A stretch of DNA of 64,000 nt. Origin: Vitreoscilla massiliensis (GTDB lineage Bacteria > Pseudomonadota > Gammaproteobacteria > Burkholderiales > Neisseriaceae). The first letter of the stretch is position 1, and every line of letters starts with the position of its first letter. Positions 16,667 to 23,704 of the stretch are shown here, piece by piece. The position numbers and the translations under genes were made by a program. The notes under the pieces are model-generated. The model was given only the letters and a program-made list of their open reading frames with translations, was not told the DNA's origin and ran no database searches. Location of the stretch: NCBI RefSeq assembly GCF_001457815.1, contig NZ_LN898219.1, positions 375,166 to 439,165 of the forward strand, given 5' to 3'.

Positions 16667-17287
16667 CTAAAGGATTGTTCTCGGCCTGCCTCTTAAACCT
16701 TGCTTAGGCTTGTATTGAGAAATAAAAAATGTACGGATGTTTTTACCAGTGGCATCTGTAAATATCTTATTGAGCTGGTAAAGATCAATTTTAGCCAAGT
16801 AAGCCAAAGCGTACTTCACATTGAAAATCTTCTCCACATCTCTGTAATGTACCATTCCTGTACCGTTGATAGAATAGTCTTGCCCACTGGTTAAGTGCGC
16901 ATGACCTACCATTCCAGCTAATGTGCTCTCCCAATATGCTTGAATGGCTTTGCCTAAGCCATATTCACTTTGGTGATGATGTCCATTGAAAATGAATGCT
17001 GTATGAAAATGCCATCCTCTAGCAGGGGTATATTCCAACTTAGCCATGGAAGTAATGCAATGAGCAAAGAGTTGGTTAAAACGCATATTATTTAGAAGTC
17101 GTTTCCAGGCTTCAATCATGAATCGATCAGTGATGTCTAAGGTATATTCTTCACGAATATAGAAATCCACTCTCACAACCAATATCTTTGCATATTTTTG
17201 AAGCAATTCATCAATACGTTTGTCAATCATATCAAGATTGTTTTGATTGTAGCCATAAAGACGCTCAGGCAATAATGTTTGGTCCAT
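16667..17287 (-). CDS. YagK/YfjJ C-terminal (inovirus Gp2-like) protein
   Basis: 206 residues. The core GWHFHTAFIFNGHHH, followed by LGKAIQAYWESTLAG and the segment YRDVEKIFNVKYALAYLAKIDLY, matches the YagK_YfjJ_C family, also called inovirus-type Gp2. The HFH patch recalls HUH replication initiators, and the family is thought to serve replication of satellites or filamentous phages. E. coli members sit in the CP4-6 and CP4-57 P4-like prophages. The C-terminus GLRGRPRTIL lies at the IS5 insertion; the TAG stop is made by the insertion, so a few residues may be lost. It is about 460 bp downstream of alpA in the same direction. Confidence 0.75.
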   Translation of the reverse strand: MDQTLLPERLYGYNQNNLDMIDKRIDELLQKYAKILVVRVDFYIREEYTLDITDRFMIEAWKRLLNNMRFNQLFAHCITSMAKLEYTPARGWHFHTAFIFNGHHHQSEYGLGKAIQAYWESTLAGMVGHAHLTSGQDYSINGTGMVHYRDVEKIFNVKYALAYLAKIDLYQLNKIFTDATGKNIRTFFISQYKPKQGLRGRPRTIL

Positions 17288-17751
17288 TTCATAAGTCCTT
17301 GCAGAGGACTGTATAGCTGATCAACTGTGTTAATGCTTGGTAGTTTTCAATAGTAGACAGTTAATGTGATACCTTGCCTATTAATCAAATGGTTTTAATA
17401 GTGGTTCACAACAATCTGATGTTTATACTAAAGGAAGATTAAGTTCATTGATATTCAATCATCTAGAGATATCATTACATTATTGTCTTGATTATCACGG
17501 ATAGCTGATTTGCTACTTGAACTGTCTATTAATATATAAAATATAATATTAATAACCCATATTCAATTTTATTAGAATATCACTGGATTACAAGGGAATG
17601 CATTGGTTTCAGTCCCTTGTGTACAAAGCATGACATTGTTTTTTTCAACTACACAGTTAGGTTTTAATGTGCCAATAAAAATGCCCTCAGTTCACAGTGA
17701 ATACTGTAAGAACTAAGGGCCAATTATTGGAGTTCAGAAGAGTAGGCTTAT
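17288..17751. other. Gene-free AT-rich stretch between alpA and the Gp2-like gene
   Basis: 464 bp with no plausible gene. It contains an AT run at about 17530-17580 and an inverted repeat ACAAGGGA...TCCCTTGT (17590-17620). Placed directly upstream of a putative replication protein, it could hold the island's replication origin, but nothing in the bases proves this. Confidence 0.35.
17675..17720 (-). terminator. Rho-independent terminator after alpA
   Basis: Leftward strand: GCCCTTAGTTC, a short spacer, then GAACTGAGGGC, followed by ATTTTTATTG. It is an imperfect but strong stem with a T-rich tail, 30 bp past the alpA stop. It would separate alpA from the Gp2-like gene. Confidence 0.75.
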
Positions 17752-17997
17752 CTAAGCCGATTGTTGCAATACATCATCAAGTGACTCAGCATGCTGTTCT
17801 AAATACTTATTGGTTAACCAGTCATCAATCATAGTAGATACCCATCCAATCGAGTTACCGCCTAGCTTTATGGGTTTTGGAAAGCTTGGGTCATAACGTG
17901 GTGATTTAGGATTGATCCAATCATAAATAGTAGATTTGCCGATTGCTAACTTGGTTGCAACTTCTTTGATACGTAAAATGCGTAATTCGATAGTCAT
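17752..17997 (-). CDS. AlpA-family phage/island transcriptional activator
   Basis: 81 residues with a MerR-like winged helix: RILRIKEVATKLAIGKSTIYDWI (about residues 6-28), then the spacer with PSFPKPIKLGG and the ending GWVSTMIDDWL, exactly the AlpA pattern. In E. coli CP4-57 AlpA switches on the integrase and excision of the prophage. ACGGAG lies 8 nt before the ATG. It is the best evidence that this stretch derives from a P4-like satellite, although no recognisable integrase gene is left nearby. Confidence 0.87.
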   Translation of the reverse strand: MTIELRILRIKEVATKLAIGKSTIYDWINPKSPRYDPSFPKPIKLGGNSIGWVSTMIDDWLTNKYLEQHAESLDDVLQQSA

Positions 17998-18095
17998 TGT
18001 ATGAACTCCGTTGATTATTAATAAACGGAAGTGAATTCGCAGGTTTTGCTGAGATGCTGATTCACTTCATACAAGTGGCCAATGTAGTAATAAAT

Positions 18096-19244
18096 TTATT
18101 TGTACTTTCTTCCCCCAATACCTCCGCATCCAAATGATGACTTAGAAAGTTCAGGAAAATCAATAAAATAACCTCGCTCTTTAAAAGAGAGTTCTTTTAA
18201 TAGCAGCGTCTTATCCACTTTAGTGATATCTGGATATTGATTCAATACAGATATATTGAATTCATGATCTTGTGCAATTCGATGAAACTTAGCTAATAGT
18301 TGTTCAATGCTTGCATGAAAATCCTCATATCCTTCCTCTTCATGATTTTGAGTAATAATGTGCAACTCTATACTGACTTTGCACTCTTGATTGGAAGTGA
18401 GAAGCCACAAATACTTCACGGGTAAGAGATTTTTTAGCTTTGAAAACTCATTACGTAATGTAGAAAGGAGCTGAATTCTAAGATTATTAATTGCATGATG
18501 ATTCATGGAAAAATCTTCGACATCGAATATGGAAGTAGTGGATGTATGAGAATTCCAAGAAATATCAATTTGACAAAATTGTTTTAAAACCAGATTTGCA
18601 GAAATACTGGCAATAAGTTTTTGCACACTTTGATTGCGTTGATTGAGCTGAGTGTAAAACTCCCTGTTTTTTTGAGTCGCTCTCTTATCTAAACTAACAA
18701 GTTGATAAAGGTTAAATAGCCAATTATTGAGCATTTCAAAAACATTATACTTAGCGGTCCTATCGGAGCTTAATAATTTGAATATATCACCCGTATAATT
18801 ATTACAATATGAGAATTGAATGAGTAATGGGTTTTGAAGATAGGGCACTGCAGAAATACTCTTAGTAATGATGTCTGCATTTTCAGTGATGTCAACGTCC
18901 CTCAATCCTGATAGTTGAGTTGTGCTTAATAATGTAGGCACATATATAAGGGGAATTGTAGGGTAAGTATTGAAAGTAGCTTTGTATATCTCAATATAAG
19001 TTAACGAGGCTTTTAATAGCTTATCGCTTAAGTCACTGCTTTTATATTTATAGTCTATATAGATATTCTGCTCGATACTGCTATTACCCGACAACACTCT
19101 CAGGGTTTTAAATATCTTTGTATTTGGAATTGCGTCGGGCTGAAAGTGGTACAGATGACTGAAAAAGCTGTTTTTCTTTACTTTAGAAAGTTTATAAAGA
19201 AGTGAGCAGAGATAATCAATGTGCTCTTCAGAGTTTAGGCTCAT
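18096..19244 (-). CDS. Unknown 382-residue protein, third gene of an island operon
   Basis: I do not recognise this protein. It has no signal peptide or membrane segments and is rich in Leu, Asn, Ser and Ile, in keeping with its low-GC DNA. The N-terminal part contains SNSSIEQNIYIDYKYKS-like charged/aromatic patches, the middle is helical, and it ends in an unusual Gly/Cys-rich tail, FGCGGIGGRKYK. It begins 2 bp after the stop of the 279-residue gene, so the two are coupled. Position, composition and operon structure suggest an accessory function of the island (integration module or defence cassette). No catalytic motif can be named with confidence. Confidence 0.7.
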   Translation of the reverse strand: MSLNSEEHIDYLCSLLYKLSKVKKNSFFSHLYHFQPDAIPNTKIFKTLRVLSGNSSIEQNIYIDYKYKSSDLSDKLLKASLTYIEIYKATFNTYPTIPLIYVPTLLSTTQLSGLRDVDITENADIITKSISAVPYLQNPLLIQFSYCNNYTGDIFKLLSSDRTAKYNVFEMLNNWLFNLYQLVSLDKRATQKNREFYTQLNQRNQSVQKLIASISANLVLKQFCQIDISWNSHTSTTSIFDVEDFSMNHHAINNLRIQLLSTLRNEFSKLKNLLPVKYLWLLTSNQECKVSIELHIITQNHEEEGYEDFHASIEQLLAKFHRIAQDHEFNISVLNQYPDITKVDKTLLLKELSFKERGYFIDFPELSKSSFGCGGIGGRKYK

Positions 19245-19246
19245 GG

Positions 19247-20086
19247 TTACTTTCTACTGGTAGTGAAGTTTCTTACAGTTGGGACTTTTAACATCAGCTC
19301 CGTATCCTGTAATAAAGGTATTGATATGGCGGATTCGACAAACTGAGCAATTTCTTTAGCATGCCCTAAATAGGGCAGTTCTTGTTTGTAAAATGTACAT
19401 AATGCTGTCGGAAACAGAGGAAGAACTGCATTTGACCACAGCTGTTCTATTTCAATTGTACTGACGCTAAATACACTGTCTAAAAAATCAATTTGCAATC
19501 CAGTTAAATGGTTGTATGAAACTTTTTTAACATATCCATTGCAAACATACTTTGCTCTTAAGTTTTTGCTAAATCGTCGCAGTATGGTCTTAATTTCATG
19601 ATTACTCATACCTGATTCTAGATATGCCCAAAGTGTGATATGTCTGATTTCAAAATGGCGAATGAGATCATGAGTATCAACAAATAACTTTGCTTTTGAG
19701 TCCTTATTGAAATTAATTAAAGATGATATTTCTGCTTTAGTCGGGTTAGGTCTATTGAGCAAATTATTTCTTGTTCTAATAAATACTGTAATCGCAGTGA
19801 CAATATCATTATGAAAATTTTCAACTCTTTTAAGATTTAGTCGAGCATCTGTTTTGGTGCGTTGATAATAACTGCGGACCTCCTCAGCAATTGGAAAATT
19901 TATCCAAGCAGGTTGCGAGTGACTGCTTCCAATTTGAATGGTGCATCCCGTCAATTCCTTTTTAAAATTGTCACATAACCATGTTAACAATTGGTACAAA
20001 TACCCATATCGGTGAGTCTTAAAATTCAAATTGATTTCATTCATCAACATGGGCAATGATTGTCTATAACTCAGGTCTTCATTCAA
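19247..20086 (-). CDS. Unknown 279-residue protein; faint tyrosine-recombinase-like pattern
   Basis: The family is not recognised with confidence. Two stretches recall the catalytic half of tyrosine recombinases: PAWINFPIAEEVRSYY (about residues 59-74), like the strand and helix before box II, and HDLIRHFEIRHI (139-150) with AYLESGMSNHEIKTILRRF (154-172) and Tyr at 180 and 185, like H-x-x-R...G...LGH...Y. The box I Arg and the exact LGH motif are not evident, so this is only a hypothesis. The ATG overlaps the stop of the preceding gene (ATGA) and the stop is 2 bp from the next start, giving a tight operon. The GC content is low. Confidence 0.7.
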   Translation of the reverse strand: MNEDLSYRQSLPMLMNEINLNFKTHRYGYLYQLLTWLCDNFKKELTGCTIQIGSSHSQPAWINFPIAEEVRSYYQRTKTDARLNLKRVENFHNDIVTAITVFIRTRNNLLNRPNPTKAEISSLINFNKDSKAKLFVDTHDLIRHFEIRHITLWAYLESGMSNHEIKTILRRFSKNLRAKYVCNGYVKKVSYNHLTGLQIDFLDSVFSVSTIEIEQLWSNAVLPLFPTALCTFYKQELPYLGHAKEIAQFVESAISIPLLQDTELMLKVPTVRNFTTSRK

Positions 20087-20406
20087 ATAAGTGAAAAAAT
20101 CCTGCTCATTTTTAATTGCTTCTGTGTGTTATCGGTAGAGGCAATTAAGTACAGGATATGTCCCAAGGTAAAAAAGTCAATCAGCATTTTTTGTAGCTTG
20201 GCAAAGTTGACTTTAAAATTTTCTAGCAATAAATGTGGTTGAGTTGAGTTCTCATCCATGTGTATATTTTTTGGCTGAGCGATCTCTATTATCAACTCAG
20301 GATGCAAGCTACTCCTAAGATAGACTAATGAAAATAAATTATAGTTTCCAGTACCATATAGGTTTAGGAGCTTATATTTGAATGCAGTATTGTTAGAAAT
20401 ATTCAT
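20083..20406 (-). CDS. Unknown 107-residue protein, first gene of an island operon
   Basis: A small, cytoplasmic, Leu/Asn-rich protein of no recognised family. It is kept as a gene because its stop overlaps the next start as ATGA, it lies at the head of a consistent leftward operon, and it faces a long AT-rich promoter region. It could also be the N-terminal part of a once longer protein continued in the next frame. The ATG at 20406 lacks a clear Shine-Dalgarno site in the AT-rich leader. Confidence 0.55.
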   Translation of the reverse strand: MNISNNTAFKYKLLNLYGTGNYNLFSLVYLRSSLHPELIIEIAQPKNIHMDENSTQPHLLLENFKVNFAKLQKMLIDFFTLGHILYLIASTDNTQKQLKMSRIFSLI

Positions 20407-20589
20407 ATAAACTAAAAATTCCTGATAATGAATATATTTTATATTATATTTAATAATTAAAAATAAAATATATTTTATTAAATAATTTTATATTATTTTT
20501 ATAATAGATTTAAATTTTAATCTGCCAATGTTTTATATTGTATTTTTATCATATATATTATTAAAATTACCTTTTTTAATTATAGAAGA
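20407..20589. promoter_or_regulatory. Extremely AT-rich divergent promoter region
   Basis: 183 bp with about 17 G or C bases (near 9% GC); bases 20431-20520 contain a single G. It separates the leftward unknown operon from the rightward 225-residue gene and must hold both promoters. Such DNA is strongly curved and easily melted, a typical target for xenogeneic silencers such as H-NS/MvaT-like proteins, or an origin-like element. Confidence 0.7.
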
Positions 20590-21267
20590 ATGATGAATAC
20601 AGCCCAGAAAACAGCACTACTCATTGCCGTTATTTTGCGTCGATCAGGATATAAAATTGCTAGGATCACAAACAAGGAGTTCGCCAATATGGCAAGACAC
20701 TTCAGCTATTCCGCACGTTATTTTGTTCAAGTGCAAGAACATCTGCTGGAATATGGAGTTGCCTTACATGAGTACCCTGGTCCAGGATACTTACTGATTA
20801 ATTTGAATTGTGTCAGTGTTAATAAAACTTTAGCCTTTGAAAATGACACTATAGATTTTTTACAAGATCTAGACGAAGCTATGCTGGTTAAAGAGTTGGA
20901 TATCATTAAAACCAAGCCTGTCGAATACAATGAACCGCCTTCAGAAACGGCGAATGAACTAGAAAAGTTTTGGGCATTTTTATGTGAACTGGCGGAAAAC
21001 AAAAAAGTCATCACTTATAAAGATGTTTTAGAAGCCGAGGAATTGTCATTTACGCACCAACGGCAAATCATAAGACCCTTACAATACATCCGTGAAACTT
21101 GTCTTACCAAGAGATGGCCACCTCTTGATGCATTGATAATCAATCATGCTTTAGGCCGACCTAAAGCATATAAGGATTTGGATTCGTGGGAACAGGATAG
21201 AGACAAAGTATTTCAATTTGATTGGGGTGACGTACTTGATCAGTTTGATGCTGAACGTTTCTACTGA
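20590..21267 (+). CDS. Unknown 225-residue protein with possible winged-helix start
   Basis: Not recognised as a named family. The N-terminal 75 residues (ITNKEFANMARHFSYS, then VQVQEHLLEYGVALHE) look like a winged helix-turn-helix. The C-terminal part (about 145-220) has a compact pattern TYKDVLEAEEL, IRPLQYIRETCLTKRWPPLDALIIN and VFQFDW that I associate only loosely with small proteins of mobile elements. It is transcribed away from the three-gene unknown operon across the AT-rich spacer, a layout typical of a regulator and its target. AGAAGA lies just before the ATG; a second ATG follows at 20593. Confidence 0.65.
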   Translation: MMNTAQKTALLIAVILRRSGYKIARITNKEFANMARHFSYSARYFVQVQEHLLEYGVALHEYPGPGYLLINLNCVSVNKTLAFENDTIDFLQDLDEAMLVKELDIIKTKPVEYNEPPSETANELEKFWAFLCELAENKKVITYKDVLEAEELSFTHQRQIIRPLQYIRETCLTKRWPPLDALIINHALGRPKAYKDLDSWEQDRDKVFQFDWGDVLDQFDAERFY

Positions 21268-21394
21268 AGTATGGTTTGATGGGTTGAGGCGAGTGAGATG
21301 AGTTGTAAATATCCAATCGCCTCTAACTGAAACTAAAGCAATCTCATTTCTGGTTTACCCCACAGTTTACCCCTCAGAGTTGATAGCAAAAAAT

Positions 21395-21423
21395 TAAGGA
21401 CCTAGATTTTCATCTAAGTCCTT
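21395..21423 (-). terminator. Terminator of the tRNA-Pro gene
   Basis: Leftward strand: AAGGACTTAGAT-GAAA-ATCTAGGTCCTT followed by AATTTTTTG. The stem has one mismatch. It starts 9 bp after the encoded CCA of the tRNA. Confidence 0.85.
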
Positions 21424-21431
21424 GATTTTAT

Positions 21432-21508
21432 TGGTCGGAGTGAGAGGATTCGAACCTCCGACCCCTTGCACCCCATGCAAGTGCGCTACCAGGCTGCGCC
21501 ACACTCCG
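21432..21508 (-). tRNA. tRNA-Pro (anticodon GGG)
   Basis: A 77-nt cloverleaf: acceptor CGGAGTG pairs with CACTCCG, D-arm GCGCAGCCTGGTAGCGC, anticodon stem CTTGC/GCAAG with loop ATGGGGT (anticodon GGG), T-arm GGAGG-TTCGAATC-CTC, discriminator A and encoded CCA. It marks the right edge of the accessory region. The tRNA 3' end is a classic integration site, and the island lies on its 3' side, but I found no second copy of the 3' end within the window. Confidence 0.95.
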
Positions 21509-22060
21509 AATGGCGTTCATTATAGCGGTGGCATACGAATAGGGCAAGCCATCTGGGTGTGCTTGCTGCGGAAATATGGGACTATTGGTTTAAGAAGAGG
21601 CTGGTATGGTACATGAATAGCGATGTGTAGAAATGATGGGTTTTGCATGGGCATGAGGTGTAGGCGGTATTTACAGGCCGCATAAGGTGATGGTGTGCTG
21701 AGGGGTTTTGTCAATCAGGTGTTGCCATGCGTAATGGTGACTTGTTTTCCATGATTTAATTTGCATATAGAGATTCAAATCAATGCAGTCTTATTGTCCA
21801 GCATGTGCCTGTGCTGGCATAGAGGTTCAATCCAACGGGTGCAAATCCCTTCTAAATTCAACTCTTTCGAGCATTGCTTTGCCAAGAGGGCGAGCAAGCT
21901 GGGTGTATTTGCCGCCTGATGGCTATTTTGAGACGGGCTATCAAGAGGATAAACGCACACTGAACGAAGTGAAACAAGCGGCCTGTAAACATGCAATAGC
22001 TTACAGGCCGCTTGTTTGTGTTCATGCGCGCTGCTTCAACACTTAATGGTGCTGGCTTGT
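21509..22060. other. Gene-free stretch between tRNA-Pro and the gntR gene
   Basis: About 550 bp without a convincing gene on either strand. It contains a single DUS (about 21670-21683) and a DUS inverted pair (21975-22014). From here on DUS copies become frequent, so this is where core-like DNA begins. It may contain decayed coding sequence, but I cannot identify any. Confidence 0.45.
21975..22014. repeat. DUS inverted pair downstream of the gntR gene
   Basis: AAGCGGCCTGTAAAC and GCTTACAGGCCGCTT facing each other over about 10 bases. It is a stem-loop that probably terminates the leftward gntR transcript. Confidence 0.85.
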
Positions 22061-22801
22061 TCACACATCGACGCTGCGGCTGAAGATTTCGATGACGCTG
22101 TTTAAATGGGTTTGCATGGCGATGCGGGCCTGTTCGGGGCGCTGCTTTTCGATTGCAATCAGAATTTGATGGTGCTCCACTTGTGAGCGCAGTGGCATGT
22201 CTTCGGGCGTGTACAGGGTTTGCAAACGGTTGAATAACTCGGTGTATTGCTTGCCCAATAAATAACGGATGAAGTAGGCGTAAGCCGGATTACCGCTGGC
22301 TTCGGCGATTTTGATGTGGAACAAGCGGTCGCCTATGTGCTCGGTCGAGGCGTTTAAATTGTCGCTGACATTCATGATGTAAGCGTCTTTGATTTCTTGC
22401 ATCAACTCATCGCTGCGGTTGGCGGCGGCGAGGGCGGCAAATTCTGGTTCCAATAAGAGGCGTGCTTGCAACACTTCAAATGGAGTGATGTCGTCCCCTT
22501 GGGCCAAATACGGCAGCAGTTGTGGGTGAATTTGTGGTTCGGTATGACCAATTTTGGATTGGTCTGGACACTTAACATACACGCCACTGCCCACTTTCAC
22601 ATCGACCCAACCCGATACTTCTAAGGCAATAATCGCTTCGCGCACGGAAGTGCGACTTACGCCCAATTGTGCTGCAAAATCGCGCTCTGGCGGCAATTGA
22701 TGACCGATAGGATAGGTGTTATCGCGTATTTTCTGCTTAATTTCATCGGCTATCTTTTGGTAAAGGCGAGTGGTTTCCATGGTTTTGTTCTCATCAGGCA
22801 T
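22061..22801 (-). CDS. GntR-family (FadR subfamily) regulator of the fucose operon
   Basis: 246 residues. The N-terminal winged helix has the GntR signature YPIGHQLPPERDFAAQLGVSR and REAIIALEVSGWV (about residues 30-70). The C-terminal FCD domain carries the metal/ligand-binding pattern: Arg/Glu in LLLEPEFAALAA, His in DRLFHIKIAEASGN, and His in RSQVEHHQILIAIEKQ. It is transcribed divergently from the eight-gene L-fucose operon, and repeated AGACCA half-sites lie in between. It is probably a repressor released by a pathway intermediate such as L-fuconate or 2-keto-3-deoxy-L-fuconate. The ATG at 22801 has a weak ribosome site; ATG at 22777 is an alternative. Confidence 0.88.
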   Translation of the reverse strand: MPDENKTMETTRLYQKIADEIKQKIRDNTYPIGHQLPPERDFAAQLGVSRTSVREAIIALEVSGWVDVKVGSGVYVKCPDQSKIGHTEPQIHPQLLPYLAQGDDITPFEVLQARLLLEPEFAALAAANRSDELMQEIKDAYIMNVSDNLNASTEHIGDRLFHIKIAEASGNPAYAYFIRYLLGKQYTELFNRLQTLYTPEDMPLRSQVEHHQILIAIEKQRPEQARIAMQTHLNSVIEIFSRSVDV

Positions 22802-22841
22802 CAAAAAATACTTGCAATCAGGATTACTATCCCTTAAATTG

Positions 22842-22901
22842 TACAGACCAATTTTAAATTGGCTAGACCATTGTAACAGAGTGCAGTCTTAGTCTAGACC
22901 A
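22842..22901. promoter_or_regulatory. Putative GntR operators between gntR and the fucose operon
   Basis: Within the 127-bp divergent spacer are three AGACCA half-sites (22845-22850, 22865-22870, 22895-22900), one within the near-palindrome AGTCTAGACC, and a perfect palindrome CCAATTTTAAATTGG (22848-22862). FadR-type regulators commonly bind TGGTCnnACCA-like sites, so these are the likely operators for both directions. Confidence 0.55.
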
Positions 22902-22928
22902 ATACCGTGATTATACCAAGGAGATGAA

Positions 22929-23681
22929 ATGAGACTAGCTGGTAAAACCTGTGTGATTACCGCCGCAGGTCAAGGCATAGGCGCGGCATCGGCATTGGCG
23001 TTTGCCAATGAGGGTGCGCAAGTGATTGCAACCGACATCAACCAAGACACCTTAGAACAATTGGCAGCGGCACATGCCAACATCCGCACGGCCTTGCTGG
23101 ATGTGACCAATAAGGCGCAAATCGACGCTTTCGTGGCGGCCACAGGTCAGATTGATGTGTTGTTCAATTGCGCCGGTTGGGTGCCAGCTGGCAGCATTTT
23201 GGAATGTTCTGAAAGCGATTGGCAACGCGCGTTCGACATCAATGTCACCTCTATGTACCGCCTGATACAAGGCTTCTTACCAGGCATGTTGGCCACAGGC
23301 AGCGCGTCCATCATCAATATGTCGTCTGCGGCTTCCAGCATCAAAGGCGTACCGAATCGTTTTGTTTACAGTGCCAGCAAGGCTGCGGTGCTGGGTTTGA
23401 CCAAGGCCATAGCCGCCGATTACATCACTTCCGGCGTGCGCTGCAATGCCATTTGCCCTGGTACGGTGGAATCACCTTCTTTGCACCAACGCATTGCCAC
23501 TCAAGCGGCAGAGCAAGGCAAGACGGTGGAAGAGGTGTATGCGCAATTCGTGGCGCGTCAGCCCATGGGTCGCATAGGCAAGGCTGAAGAAATTGCGGCT
23601 TTGGCGGTATTCTTGGCTTCAGATGAGTCGGCGTTTACCACAGGCACCATCAATATGATTGATGGCGGTTGGTCCAATTAA
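22929..23681 (+). CDS. SDR dehydrogenase, probable 2-keto-3-deoxy-L-fuconate dehydrogenase
   Basis: 250 residues of the classical short-chain dehydrogenase family. The cofactor motif is TAAGQGIGAASA (about residues 11-22), an Asp after the second strand (ATDINQ) predicts NAD preference, FNCAGW is the NAG motif, and the catalytic Ser is in NMSSAASS with Tyr/Lys in YSASK. Closest in feel to the DHRS6/BDH2-like branch, which in Xanthomonas oxidises 2-keto-3-deoxy-L-fuconate at C4 to the 2,4-diketo acid. Its place just before the diketo-acid hydrolase supports this. AAGGAG precedes the ATG by 7 nt. It is the first gene of the operon. Confidence 0.88.
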   Translation: MRLAGKTCVITAAGQGIGAASALAFANEGAQVIATDINQDTLEQLAAAHANIRTALLDVTNKAQIDAFVAATGQIDVLFNCAGWVPAGSILECSESDWQRAFDINVTSMYRLIQGFLPGMLATGSASIINMSSAASSIKGVPNRFVYSASKAAVLGLTKAIAADYITSGVRCNAICPGTVESPSLHQRIATQAAEQGKTVEEVYAQFVARQPMGRIGKAEEIAALAVFLASDESAFTTGTINMIDGGWSN

Positions 23682-23704
23682 TTTGTTTTTGCAGGATACC
23701 CAAT

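Larger units (their letters stand above)
15816..16667 (-). mobile_element. Complete IS5-family (IS427-group) insertion sequence
   Basis: 852 bp bounded by inverted repeats starting GGGCGTGTTCTCATTT at both ends and flanked by a TA direct repeat (15814-15815 and 16668-16669), the usual 2-bp duplication of this group. It contains two overlapping leftward frames forming one transposase by -1 frameshift on a T8 run. The insertion touches the last codon of the YagK/YfjJ-like gene, whose stop codon TAG is formed by the target TA and the first IS base. Confidence 0.92.

Noticed and set aside
21422..21616. Short frame over the tRNA-Pro
   Set aside because: It overlaps a perfect tRNA cloverleaf.
21783..22046. 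87-codon rightward frame near 21.8-22.0 kb
   Set aside because: It reads through a DUS stem-loop, has no ribosome site and no recognisable domain.
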